Shown piece after piece: positions 43,181 to 52,337 of a stretch of 64,000 bases of DNA. Each line of letters begins with the position of its first letter. Position 1 is the first letter of the stretch. Source of the stretch: Anaerolineales bacterium UBA6055. Lineage in GTDB: Bacteria; Chloroflexota; Anaerolineae; Aggregatilineales; Phototrophicaceae. The position numbers and the translations under genes are program-made. The notes under the pieces are model-generated. The model did not search any database, was not told the DNA's origin, and worked only from the letters and a program-made list of their open reading frames with translations. Location of the stretch: the NCBI GenBank assembly GCA_002428985.1, contig DIYL01000054.1, positions 124,001-188,000 of the forward strand. Direction: 5' to 3'.

Positions 43181-45522
43181 TCATTAAATGGGTCAATCTC
43201 TCCGAGTGCATAGGCGATTGCATCATCATTAGTGAGTTGTGAACCTTCGTCCCATGCTTTCTGGAAAGTGTCTTTATCTACCGTTGAACGTAGATACTCT
43301 ACACGCCGATAAAATTCTAGATCCGATGCTGGCTCACCTCTAGTACCGAGTCGTTCAAATTGAGTTTTCACATGAGCAATTAACCGAGTGACTGGAATCG
43401 GTTCAGCTTCTAAATTAAATATGTTCCATGCAATGTATGTCAAAACAAACCGATCATTAGCATCCCTCGCTAAGATTGTTGCTTCACGTGATATTTCTTT
43501 GGCAACTGCATAATTTCCTGCTTGATAGTGATAGTCGGCGAGATTGTTCAAGTTTACATATACTCTGCGTAAATCACCTGCTCGTTTAGCGATCTCAATA
43601 CACTTTTCAATGGATTCAATTTCCTTATCCTTATCACCTAATCGACCATATAAATTACTGAGCATATTGTATGCAAGAGCTAGTTTGTCTAATGTATTCA
43701 ACTCCACAAAAATTTTCATCGCGTTTTGGCAGTAGGTCATCGTTTCTTCAGGCATGATTTCGCTTTCTAATTCTCTTGAAATACCATGTACGGTTGTCAC
43801 CATGCCAAGATATGCTAAACCAAGATGATAATTATCCCCTAGCTCATGCGCGATATTGAGCGCTTGCTCTGCAAGTATACGACCCTTCTGAAAATCGAGT
43901 CGTAACCAGCCCTCCATCTCCCCGACTCCAATTAGCAGTTTAATCTGCTCCTGCGCAGGAACATCGTCTAAATATTTCAACGATTGCTGTAACCGATAAT
44001 CACATTCAAATTGATAAATGCGCTTTGTCCAAAAATATTGGAGTCCGTTTGCTAGTATAACTAGAAGTATACCTTCGCTATTCTCATGGCACCATTCTAG
44101 AGCTTTGCGGAAGTTATTGATTTCAATTTCGAGACGTGCGAACCATGTAACTTGTTGAGCATGACGAAGTTCCGGGTCAGCATATAGTGCAACGTCACGG
44201 AAGTATTCAGCATGTCTAAGGTGAATATTGTAGGCTTCATCAGAGTTCTTAAGGCATTCACTAGCAAACTCATGGATTGTCTCTAACATGATAAAACGTG
44301 GTTCACCAAGAGCATCAGTCTGCTGTTGGAGCAAACTCTTGTCAACTAAGGATGCAATCCCACTCAAAACATCAATATCTAAACCATCAGCGCAAACGAC
44401 CTCGCAAGCATCTAAACTCCGTCCACCACGAAACACAGATAGACGAGCAAATAGTTTTTTCTCTTCGACGTTTAGTAAGTCATAACTCCATTCGATACTG
44501 TCACGGATCGTTTGTTGACGACGGGATTGATCTCGGTTTCCGTCTGTAAGCAGTGCCAGCCGATTATCCAACCGCTTGAGTAACACAGATGGTGTCAGCA
44601 GTTTGAGACGTGTTGCGGCTAATTCAATTGCGAGAGGAAGGCCATCGAGTCGATGGCAGATTTCTGCGACAGTACTAAGGTTATCCTCTGTTAATTCAAA
44701 GCGATTAGATGCTAGTTTTGCTCTTGATTCAAATAGTTCCATCGTTGGATTATCACGGTTAGGACTCTCCAAATCTGGCAGAGGTAAAGGCGATACACTG
44801 TATTCACATTCACCTGCGAGTCGCAAAACCTCTCGACTTGTGACGAGTATTGAAAGTCTTGGTGCGCCCTGCAATAATGTGCTAACCAGTAGCGCAGATG
44901 CGATCACATGCTCAAAATTATCAAGAATTAATAGCATATGACGATTACTTAACGCCGTGATGATTGTATGCTCCACGTCATTATCTTGGGATTGTAATCC
45001 AAGTGTATCTGCAATTGCTTTAGGTACATCAAGATGCGAGTGGATTTGCGTAAGGTCGACAAAAGCAATATCATCTCGATACTGATCACGAACTAATTCA
45101 GCTATCTTGAGTACTAGGCGAGTTTTACCTGTTCCACCAACACCCGTTAATGTAACAAGCCGATGCTCTTTTGTTAATTCTACAACTGTCGCAATTTCTG
45201 TTTCCCGCCCCAAAAAGCTGGTTAGATGAGTGGGTATCGTTGACGGTATTGTATGCACTCTTTTTTCTGTATTGAGCAGATCTAAATCTTCAACTTTTTT
45301 CTTTAGTTCACGCACATTATTCACGTGTAACTTCTGATAGATTTGACCAACATACCATTTGACCGTTGCAAGTGCTAGAAACAAATTATCAGCGATATCT
45401 TTATTGGATACACCTTGTATTTTGAGACGAACCACATCTAATTCCCGTTCTGATAAATCGTAATAAGTTGCGACCATTTCATACCCCAAATCAAATAAGC
45501 CGATGTTAGTGATATGTTCCAT
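43177..45522 (-). CDS. LuxR-HTH / NB-ARC / TPR transcriptional regulator
   Basis: A 781-residue signal-transduction ATPase. An N-terminal LuxR helix-turn-helix (residues 22-75: LSERELDVVRLKIQGVSNKDIADNLFLALATVKWYV) is joined to an NB-ARC ATPase with Walker A GVGGTGKT (127-134), Walker B HMLLILDNFEHV, sensor LVTSREVLRLAGECEY and GLPLAIELAATRL. A C-terminal half of TPR-like helices follows (ALAYNMLSNLYGRLGDKDKEIESIEKCIEIAKRAG). The HTH at the N-terminus is opposite to the usual MalT order. It may sense a peptide or metabolite. It diverges from the small secreted peptide at 45687. Confidence 0.9.
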   Translation of the reverse strand: MEHITNIGLFDLGYEMVATYYDLSERELDVVRLKIQGVSNKDIADNLFLALATVKWYVGQIYQKLHVNNVRELKKKVEDLDLLNTEKRVHTIPSTIPTHLTSFLGRETEIATVVELTKEHRLVTLTGVGGTGKTRLVLKIAELVRDQYRDDIAFVDLTQIHSHLDVPKAIADTLGLQSQDNDVEHTIITALSNRHMLLILDNFEHVIASALLVSTLLQGAPRLSILVTSREVLRLAGECEYSVSPLPLPDLESPNRDNPTMELFESRAKLASNRFELTEDNLSTVAEICHRLDGLPLAIELAATRLKLLTPSVLLKRLDNRLALLTDGNRDQSRRQQTIRDSIEWSYDLLNVEEKKLFARLSVFRGGRSLDACEVVCADGLDIDVLSGIASLVDKSLLQQQTDALGEPRFIMLETIHEFASECLKNSDEAYNIHLRHAEYFRDVALYADPELRHAQQVTWFARLEIEINNFRKALEWCHENSEGILLVILANGLQYFWTKRIYQFECDYRLQQSLKYLDDVPAQEQIKLLIGVGEMEGWLRLDFQKGRILAEQALNIAHELGDNYHLGLAYLGMVTTVHGISRELESEIMPEETMTYCQNAMKIFVELNTLDKLALAYNMLSNLYGRLGDKDKEIESIEKCIEIAKRAGDLRRVYVNLNNLADYHYQAGNYAVAKEISREATILARDANDRFVLTYIAWNIFNLEAEPIPVTRLIAHVKTQFERLGTRGEPASDLEFYRRVEYLRSTVDKDTFQKAWDEGSQLTNDDAIAYALGEIDPFND

Positions 45523-45555
45523 TCTATCGGTGTATCAGAAATTTCTCAAAACCTT

Positions 45556-45594
45556 CCATCCTTCTACCATCCTTTTTCCATCCTCTGAGGATGG
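45556..45594. promoter_or_regulatory. Phased repeat array between regulator and peptide gene
   Basis: CCATCCT occurs at 45556-45562, 45567-45573 and 45578-45584, a period of exactly 11 bp. The last copy forms a perfect palindrome, CCATCCTC-T-GAGGATGG (45578-45594). One helical turn between half-sites suits cooperative binding of a regulator, most likely the LuxR-type protein that starts 34 bp to the left. Confidence 0.6.
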
Positions 45595-45686
45595 TCACAA
45601 TACGATTGTCTTTTCATAGACTGTAGACAGTTAACCAAACGAGTTAACGCTATCGAAAATTACCTACAAAAATATGGAGTACAGTC

Positions 45687-45986
45687 ATGAACACCTTTAC
45701 ACATATATCATTTAATATTCGCAATTTAGTTGTAATCACCACCATCAGCCTACTGTTAGCACTTATCGCAGGACACACAGTGCAAGCGAATGAATCAACA
45801 ATGGCACCATCAGAAAATGACACGATCGCATATGCACTCAAAATGACAAATACGCCAGGTTATGGTGAACTAAGCAATCACTGGGATGAATATGTAGCTT
45901 CGTTGAACTGGTTAGATTATCAGCAACCGCTTGCAATCAACGAAGCACCATTATCAGTAACGAGTGAATGTGGAGGAGCCTGCTAG
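45687..45986 (+). CDS. Small secreted protein ending in a Cys-Gly-Gly-Ala-Cys tail
   Basis: 99 residues; GGAG lies 8 nt before ATG 45687. The N-terminus contains a clear signal peptide (NLVVITTISLLLALIAGHTVQA, cleavage near 34). The mature part of about 65 residues is acidic and ends LSVTSECGGAC, with only two cysteines, both in the last five residues. It has its own strong terminator. No family is recognised. The position opposite a LuxR/NB-ARC regulator, separated by phased sites, suggests a regulated exported peptide such as a signal, toxin or cell-surface factor; this is inference. Confidence 0.68.
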   Translation: MNTFTHISFNIRNLVVITTISLLLALIAGHTVQANESTMAPSENDTIAYALKMTNTPGYGELSNHWDEYVASLNWLDYQQPLAINEAPLSVTSECGGAC

Positions 45987-46008
45987 GCACAATATGAGGG
46001 CAAATTGT

Positions 46009-46037
46009 AAACCAGCATCACAGACAGATGCTGGTTT
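46009..46037. terminator. Strong bidirectional hairpin terminator
   Basis: AAACCAGCATC and GATGCTGGTTT form a perfect 11-bp stem around ACAGACA, 22 bp after the peptide stop and 12 bp after the minus-strand end of malate synthase. It has T-rich flanks both ways. Confidence 0.85.
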
Positions 46038-46048
46038 AGTGTTTATAT

Positions 46049-47644
46049 CTAAATGTGTTGATACGCTGGGAGTGTCAAGAAATCTGCAAAATCATCCTCA
46101 CGGATCATCTGATCAAACAATTCCATCGCAATCTGGAACTTACCGCTATTAAAACGATCATCGCCAACTTCAGCGCGAATTGCATCCATTTCTTCTTCGA
46201 GTAATTGACCGAATAATTCAACTGTTAGCGGACGACCATCTGCTAATGTCGCGTTATGGTGCAACCATTGCCATACTTGCGCACGACTAATTTCTGCAGT
46301 CGCAGCATCTTCCATCAAGTTGTAGAGTGGGACACATCCATTACCACCAAGCCATGCTTCTAAATATTGAATCCCAACTTTGAGATTAAGGCGTACACCG
46401 TCTTCGGTAATATCACCATCGCTTGGTGTGATGAGTTCCTCTGCCGTGACTTCGACATCTTCACGTTGACGGTCAACTTGGTTAGCTTGTGGCATATATT
46501 CGTCAAAGACATCCATAGCAACCTGCACCAATCCGGGATGCGCGACCCATGTACCATCATGACCATCTTTAGCTTCACGCAATTTGTCGTTGCGGACTTT
46601 ATCGAGTGCTGCTTGATTGGCTGCTTCATCATTCTTAATCGGGATTTGTGCTGCCATTCCACCCATCGCATGTGCACCGCGACGATGACAAACTTTAATC
46701 ACATAGAGTGTGTAATTGTGCATAAACGGTACGGTCATGCCAACTTGTGCGCGATCCGGCAAGACATAATTGGCATGATTGCGGAACTTCTTAATGTAGC
46801 TAAAGATATAATCCCAACGTCCACAATTTAGACCTGCTGAATGTTCTTTAAGTTCGTAGAGAATTTCTTCAGCTTCAAAAATTGCAAGAATGGTTTCGAT
46901 AAGAACTGTCGCTTTGATACTGCCTTGTGGGATACCGAGTTGATCTTGAGCAAAGACAAAAACGTCATTCCACAGGCGAGCTTCTAGATGGCTTTCTAGT
47001 TTGGGTAAGTAGAAATACGGCCCCGTGCCATCCTCGAGACCCTTTTGGGCATTATGGAAGAAATACAGCCCAAAGTCGAACAATCCACCGGGTATTGCAT
47101 TACCATCAACGACGAAGTGACGCTCATTGAGATGCCAACCGCGTGGGCGTACCATCAAAATGGCTGTCTCATCACTGAGCTCATAGAATTTCCCATTAGG
47201 ATTAGTAAATGTAATCGTGCCAAGAATTGCATCACGAAGGTTGATTTGACCTTCTAGCATATTGTCCCATGTTGGAGAATTAGCATCTTCAAAATCGGTC
47301 ATAAATACTTTTGCGCCACTATTCATCGCATTGATGACCATTTTGCGCTCGGTGGGTCCGGTAATTTCGACACGGCGGTCTTGTAACGCAGGGGGTACAG
47401 GGGCAACACGCCAATCCATATCATCACGAATGTCTTTAGTCTCTTCAAGGAAATCAGGCATATTACCTGCATCAATTTCGGCTTGACGTTCAATACGTTT
47501 TGCGAGGAGTTCATCACGGCGAGTTGTAAAATTACGAGCGAGCTTTGCTAAAAAAGCAATCGCATCTGGTGTTAAAACTTCTAAAAATTCAGGACGCATT
47601 TCGCCAAGAATCTCGATACCATCCCCATAGGTTGGTTGAGTCAT
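46049..47644 (-). CDS. aceB: Malate synthase A
   Basis: 531 residues, the usual length of the A isoform. Malate synthase A motifs include ITGPTERKMVINAMNSGAKVFMTDFEDANSPTWDNMLEGQ, IMVRPRGWHLNERHF, ATVLIETILAIFEAEEILYELKEHSAGLNCGRWDYIFS and a late GIQYLEAWLGGNGCVPLYNLMEDAATAEISRAQVWQW. It condenses glyoxylate with acetyl-CoA to malate and CoA. It matches the nearby GlcDEF, which makes glyoxylate, so together they form a glycolate-assimilation route. Isocitrate lyase is not in this window. Confidence 0.96.
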   Translation of the reverse strand: MTQPTYGDGIEILGEMRPEFLEVLTPDAIAFLAKLARNFTTRRDELLAKRIERQAEIDAGNMPDFLEETKDIRDDMDWRVAPVPPALQDRRVEITGPTERKMVINAMNSGAKVFMTDFEDANSPTWDNMLEGQINLRDAILGTITFTNPNGKFYELSDETAILMVRPRGWHLNERHFVVDGNAIPGGLFDFGLYFFHNAQKGLEDGTGPYFYLPKLESHLEARLWNDVFVFAQDQLGIPQGSIKATVLIETILAIFEAEEILYELKEHSAGLNCGRWDYIFSYIKKFRNHANYVLPDRAQVGMTVPFMHNYTLYVIKVCHRRGAHAMGGMAAQIPIKNDEAANQAALDKVRNDKLREAKDGHDGTWVAHPGLVQVAMDVFDEYMPQANQVDRQREDVEVTAEELITPSDGDITEDGVRLNLKVGIQYLEAWLGGNGCVPLYNLMEDAATAEISRAQVWQWLHHNATLADGRPLTVELFGQLLEEEMDAIRAEVGDDRFNSGKFQIAMELFDQMIREDDFADFLTLPAYQHI

Positions 47645-47807
47645 GTGTCTATCCTTCTAATAACTGAATATTTTGAGTTACTTTGTAATATAGAACAAAA
47701 TACAGCATCGCCATACCCTGACTGATGATAGAAACTGTGTGCTTAATCTCACGTTAATCCCTCTGAATTATTTTAGGACAAGATATAATATTGGAGGCAA
47801 TCACTGA

Positions 47808-50540
47808 ATGAAAAAATACTTATTGGTATTGTTTATGCTTTGTCTATTCGCAGGATTATCGTTAGCACAAGCAGAACAACAACTTAATTATGAACAATAT
47901 ACGCTGGATAATGGCTTAGAGGTCATTCTAGTCCAAGATTCGTCTGCGCCAACCGTGGCAGTTGATGTCTGGTATAACGTCGGTGCGGCGAATGATCCAG
48001 ATGGAAGAAGTGGATTTGCTCATTTATTTGAACATATGATGTTTGAAGGATCGGCAAATTTGCCCGAAGGCGGCATTGATAACCTCGTGACAGCCGCAGG
48101 GGGTATCTTAAATGCTTACACCTCAATTGATGTCACAGCCTATTATCAAGCATTACCATCTCATCAACTACCGCTAGCACTATGGCTAGAAGCAGACCGC
48201 ATGGCGGGATTGCCTGTTACACAAGTGAATCTCGATAATCAGCGCGCAATTGTCATTGAAGAATTACAACTACGTGTCACCAACTCTCCATATGGCGAAG
48301 CGATTCAAGATTTACTCACAATTCCATTTACATATGAACCGTACCAGCGACGTGTCATTGGTACAATTGAAGATGTAAATGCTGCCGTCGTAGAAGATGT
48401 GAAGGATTTTCATCGGACGTACTATGTCCCCAATAATGCGACATTAGTTGTTGCAGGTGATATTGATTTTGATGTCACTCGTCAGTTAGTAGATGACCTA
48501 TTTGGACAAATTCCGATCGGTGATGAGCCGCCTGCCTTACCTGAGTATATTGCGGTCGAGCAGGATGAAGCAGAAATCATCACCACAGAAGATCCACTGA
48601 TTAACCTCCCAGCTGTATTCATTGGTTATGAAACCCCGCCTCGTGTTTCTGATGACTACCCAGCATTGTCATTATTGGCACGTATTTTGAGTGTCGGTGA
48701 TTCGAGCCGTTTAGCACAAAAATTATTGGATACAGGTCAAGCGATTGTAGCTGATTCAGTTGTCTTGGATAACCGAGGACCAAGCTTGTTCGGTGTATTG
48801 TTACTTCCTAATATGGGGGGTGATGTAGCTGATGTCGAGCAGGTGTTTTATGATGAATTACAGTTGATATTAGATGAAGGTATCCCACAAGAAGAACTAG
48901 ATAAAGCGATCGCAATTATTCAGGCTGATCGTGTGCTTCAATTGGAGACTGCATTTAATCTAGCCGAGAGTGTACAAGCAGCAAATTACTATTTCGGCGA
49001 CCCACAAGCAGTCTATACAGAAATTGAGCAATTTGAAGCTGTGACTAGTGAAGACATTCAACGTGTTCTTGCTGAATATCTCGATGATAGTGATCGTCAT
49101 GTTATTTATGTCAACCCAACTGATGCATCGCCAGCGCCAGCGGTTGAGCCTGTTGTTGGTGATAGTACAGAAGATATAGAACCTGATTATCGCCATGTTT
49201 TGGATCAATCTGAACCGCCTGCACCGTTAACTGTAAACGAATTTACGCTACCCGACATTAGTGAATTCGTATTAGATAATGGCATGGAAGTCGTTGTGAT
49301 TGAGCAACCGAATATGCCGATTATCTCACTTGATGTTCTTTTGTCAGGTGGGTCAGCAAGCGTTTCAACAGATTTAGCCGGTTTAGCGGGTATGACAGGT
49401 GCATTGATTTCACGCGGGACAGATAACCGCACAGCTCAAGATTTAGCTGGTACAATCGAACAAGTTGGTGGTTTTGTGGGTAGTAATGGTGCTCGTGACA
49501 GCTTAAGTGTAGGAGCATTTGCGCTGATTGATGATTCCGATTTAGCATTTGATCTACTAGCCGATATGGTGTTGAATGCTAATTTCCCAGACACTGAAGT
49601 TGAACGTGAACGTCAAGCGAGCATCAGTGGTCTAGAAGCTAACCTTGCAGAGCCTAGTTTTGTTGCCAATCAAACATTTAACGAACTCCTCTATGTAGAT
49701 CATCCCTATGGTGAATCAGCTACATTCGAGACACTTGAAGCAATTACCCGTGACGATATTGTTTCATTCTACGATTCTCAAGCAAAACCGAATAATGCTG
49801 TTTTGATTATTGCTGGTGCAATCACAGCAGAAGAGGGGCTTACAAAAGCTGAAGAATACTTTGGTGGGTGGGAAGGCGAAGCTGATACCATCGAATTCCC
49901 AATGATTGAAGCACAATCAGAGACACAAATTTATCTGGTGGATCGCCCTGGTAGCACACAAGCTGAATTCATTATCGGTAATATCGGCTTAGAAGGCGAT
50001 AGTCTGGACTTCTTCCCTGTGCGGGTAATGAATGATGTTCTTGGTGGAACATTCGCATCCCGTCTCGTCCGTAATATCCGTGAAGAAAAAGGATACACCT
50101 ATAGTATAGGTTCAGGATTCTCATTCCCTGCAGATACAGGTGTATTTAGAGTATCTGCTGCAGTCCGTAACGATGTGATTGGGTTGGCCATTCAAGAAGT
50201 GTTTACTGAAATTGAGCGTGTCCAATCTGAACCCTTCACAGATGAAGAGCTAGCGAACTCTAAATCTGGTATTATCGGACGTTTTGCACTGGCTCTCGAA
50301 ACTTATCAAGATTTTGTTGATGCAGTTGCATCGTACCAAATTCGTGGTGTTGAACTCAATCGTCTGGTTGAGTATCCACAGTTGGTACAAGATGTCACAA
50401 CCGATGATGTATTGGACGTTGCTAACGAGTATATTCAATCTGATGCGTTTGTAATTGTTGTTGTTGGGGATGCGAATGAGATTCAAGGACAGCTTGAAGA
50501 AATTGCGCCTGTCACACTAATTGAATCAGAAACTGAGTAG
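47808..50540 (+). CDS. Two-domain M16 zinc peptidase, secreted
   Basis: 910 residues. Signal peptide KKYLLVLFMLCLFAGLSLA. The first M16 half has the inverted zinc motif HLFEH (His72, Glu75, His76), and PYQRRVIGTIEDVNA with LVVAGDIDFDVTRQLVDDLFG. The second half (from about 480) starts EFVLDNGMEVVVIEQ, lacks the zinc motif, and keeps RNIREEKGYTYSIGSGF, the Arg/Tyr substrate-binding pair. The arrangement, active then inactive half in one chain, is the PqqL/pitrilysin-like form. It degrades peptides outside the cytoplasm. GGAGG precedes the ATG. It is monocistronic. Confidence 0.9.
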   Translation: MKKYLLVLFMLCLFAGLSLAQAEQQLNYEQYTLDNGLEVILVQDSSAPTVAVDVWYNVGAANDPDGRSGFAHLFEHMMFEGSANLPEGGIDNLVTAAGGILNAYTSIDVTAYYQALPSHQLPLALWLEADRMAGLPVTQVNLDNQRAIVIEELQLRVTNSPYGEAIQDLLTIPFTYEPYQRRVIGTIEDVNAAVVEDVKDFHRTYYVPNNATLVVAGDIDFDVTRQLVDDLFGQIPIGDEPPALPEYIAVEQDEAEIITTEDPLINLPAVFIGYETPPRVSDDYPALSLLARILSVGDSSRLAQKLLDTGQAIVADSVVLDNRGPSLFGVLLLPNMGGDVADVEQVFYDELQLILDEGIPQEELDKAIAIIQADRVLQLETAFNLAESVQAANYYFGDPQAVYTEIEQFEAVTSEDIQRVLAEYLDDSDRHVIYVNPTDASPAPAVEPVVGDSTEDIEPDYRHVLDQSEPPAPLTVNEFTLPDISEFVLDNGMEVVVIEQPNMPIISLDVLLSGGSASVSTDLAGLAGMTGALISRGTDNRTAQDLAGTIEQVGGFVGSNGARDSLSVGAFALIDDSDLAFDLLADMVLNANFPDTEVERERQASISGLEANLAEPSFVANQTFNELLYVDHPYGESATFETLEAITRDDIVSFYDSQAKPNNAVLIIAGAITAEEGLTKAEEYFGGWEGEADTIEFPMIEAQSETQIYLVDRPGSTQAEFIIGNIGLEGDSLDFFPVRVMNDVLGGTFASRLVRNIREEKGYTYSIGSGFSFPADTGVFRVSAAVRNDVIGLAIQEVFTEIERVQSEPFTDEELANSKSGIIGRFALALETYQDFVDAVASYQIRGVELNRLVEYPQLVQDVTTDDVLDVANEYIQSDAFVIVVVGDANEIQGQLEEIAPVTLIESETE

Positions 50541-50570
50541 ACGATAGTCTAGATTAGACAATATATTGGA

Positions 50571-50591
50571 GGAGAGTATCATGTGCTCTCC
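50571..50591. terminator. Hairpin between convergent genes
   Basis: GGAGAG (50571-50576) and CTCTCC (50586-50591) pair around a 9-nt loop, between the M16 and LysM stops, followed by CCATTTGTATT. Only a 6-bp stem, so of moderate strength. Confidence 0.5.
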
Positions 50592-50608
50592 CCATTTGTA
50601 TTATAGGG

Positions 50609-51559
50609 CTATGGTAATGCTCTAGCTGTCGCTGTTTCCTCCCATGGCTCTGGTGTATCGGTGAAGGTTGCAGTTGGTGTCGGTGTCCATGTGAGCGCGA
50701 TAGATTGATCTTTATAGAAATACCACGGTCCACCTTCTTGACATGGAATCTGTAAGAAATCCAAGCCTAGCGGGAAAATAAACCACTCGTAATTACCGGC
50801 CGCTGGAACAGCTTCTGGTAGGAATACTTGAATATTCTGCTTGAGATCAACTAATTCTTCGTACGTTGTACCATCAGGACGGTTAATCCGTAATAGGTAA
50901 CGTTCGGCTGTTGGTCCACGCCAATTGAAGGTCAGATTATCGTCAGGATCGATCGTAAATGCACCATCAAACGGTGTCAGAGCTTCCCAATCAGTACAGA
51001 CATAGCGAGGTACTTCCGGTTGAGCATCACCGGGCACACGCAAAACTTGTCCGACAATAATCGTGTTGGCATCTGGCAAACAGTTACCCAACACTAATTC
51101 ACTAACAAATGTACTGTAACGTTCAGCAATTGTCGCAAGTGCGTCACCGGATTGTACAGTATATCGTAATGTCCAATCCTCGCGTTTTTCACATACCGCT
51201 TCCGCTTCACTTGCTACAGTAGGGCTCGATAAACCTTGCAAACCCTCTGGTGGTGGGACATTTAACTGCAACGTCGAGGTTGGTGTTACTGATGGTACAT
51301 CTGATGGACGCAATGTTGCCGTTGGTGGCTCAAATGTTGGCGGCGGTCTCAATGTTTGTGACGGTGTTAAGGACGGTAGTGGGGACGATGGTGGGAATGT
51401 CTCGGTAGGTGAGGCATCCGGTGTCGCTGTATTAGGTGGTGTTGGTGTCGGTTGCTGACCAAACATGCTAGTATCGATATTTGCTAATGCAAAACCGAGT
51501 AAAACACAGATCATCATCAATACGCCTGTGACGATGCCACCGAGGTATTGTCTATTCAT
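50609..51559 (-). CDS. Membrane-anchored LysM-domain protein
   Basis: 316 residues. An N-terminal anchor (GIVTGVLMMICVLLGFALANI) is followed by a Pro/Thr/Ser-rich linker of about 75 residues (TPTPPNTATPDASPTETFPP). A LysM domain, YTVQSGDALATIAERYSTFV...NTIIVGQVLRVPG near residues 130-172, and a beta-rich C-terminal region follow (FNWRGPTAERYLLRINRPDG). LysM binds peptidoglycan or chitin-like glycans. It overlaps the preceding ATPase gene by 8 bp, so it belongs to the exporter operon and may anchor or align the complex at the wall. Confidence 0.85.
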   Translation of the reverse strand: MNRQYLGGIVTGVLMMICVLLGFALANIDTSMFGQQPTPTPPNTATPDASPTETFPPSSPLPSLTPSQTLRPPPTFEPPTATLRPSDVPSVTPTSTLQLNVPPPEGLQGLSSPTVASEAEAVCEKREDWTLRYTVQSGDALATIAERYSTFVSELVLGNCLPDANTIIVGQVLRVPGDAQPEVPRYVCTDWEALTPFDGAFTIDPDDNLTFNWRGPTAERYLLRINRPDGTTYEELVDLKQNIQVFLPEAVPAAGNYEWFIFPLGLDFLQIPCQEGGPWYFYKDQSIALTWTPTPTATFTDTPEPWEETATARALP

Positions 51560-52334
51560 TCGCTTGTTCTCCTTCGAGGTCGGCGGTTTCAGTAATGATT
51601 TCGTCTTCTAATGTATCGTTTTTGGGTTTATGGTCACGTACTTGTAGTTTTCCTTCGTGTAGGTCATAGGTTGTATCGACATATTCCTCAATGAGTTGAT
51701 CATGACTCACAATAAGGAATGCCGTTCCTTGTGCCTCAGCAATGCCTCGAAATAAACCAAGTACACGCCGCGCTGTACGTGTATCAAGACCACTCGTCGG
51801 CTCATCTGCAAGAATAATCGCAGGGCGTAATGCCAAAGCCCGTGCAATGGCTACCCGTTGCCGTTGACCACCAGATAATTCGTGGGGTAAGTGGTCGGCC
51901 CATGCCATCAATCCAACTGCTTCTAGCGCAGTTTTTCCGCGTTTACGACGCTCGAAGACATGATAACCGGGCAAGCGTAATCCAAGGTCAATATTTTCCA
52001 TCGCAGTATAGGTCGGCACAAGCGAGTATGTCTGGAAGATAAAACCGATGTTTTTGCGTCGAAATTTCGCACGACGACCTTCACCCATTTTGATAATATT
52101 TTTGCCGAGTAAATCAACCGAGCCATCATTGGGTTTATCAAGCGCACCAAGTATATTAAGCAAGGTTGTTTTGCCACTGCCTGACGGACCATATAGGGCG
52201 ACCATTTGTCCTGCCGTTACAGTTACATCAAGTCCTCGCAATACCTTCAGTGTCTGATTCCCATTGCCGAAAGACCGGACAATATTCTCGCCGATGATTA
52301 GATCCCCAGAATACAGACGATCATATAGAGCCAT
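51552..52334 (-). CDS. ABC exporter ATP-binding protein (MacB/LolD type), second ATPase
   Basis: 260 residues. Walker A YGPSGSGKTTLLN, Q-loop FIFQTYSL, signature LSGGQRQRVAIARAL, Walker B IILADEPTSGLD and H-loop LIVSHD. It belongs to the LolD/MacB class that drives extrusion of lipids or drugs by mechanotransmission with FtsX-type permeases. It starts 3 bp after the other ATPase and overlaps the LysM gene by 8 bp. A short acidic tail (DEIITETADLEGEQANE) is distinctive. Confidence 0.93.
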   Translation of the reverse strand: MALYDRLYSGDLIIGENIVRSFGNGNQTLKVLRGLDVTVTAGQMVALYGPSGSGKTTLLNILGALDKPNDGSVDLLGKNIIKMGEGRRAKFRRKNIGFIFQTYSLVPTYTAMENIDLGLRLPGYHVFERRKRGKTALEAVGLMAWADHLPHELSGGQRQRVAIARALALRPAIILADEPTSGLDTRTARRVLGLFRGIAEAQGTAFLIVSHDQLIEEYVDTTYDLHEGKLQVRDHKPKNDTLEDEIITETADLEGEQANE

Positions 52335-52337
52335 ATG

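Noticed and set aside
45687..45986. Small peptide considered as a lanthipeptide or other modified-peptide precursor
   Set aside because: It has a Sec-type signal peptide rather than a leader, and no modification enzyme gene lies nearby.
46367..46831. A 154-codon open frame on the plus strand
   Set aside because: Antisense to malate synthase, with no start signal.
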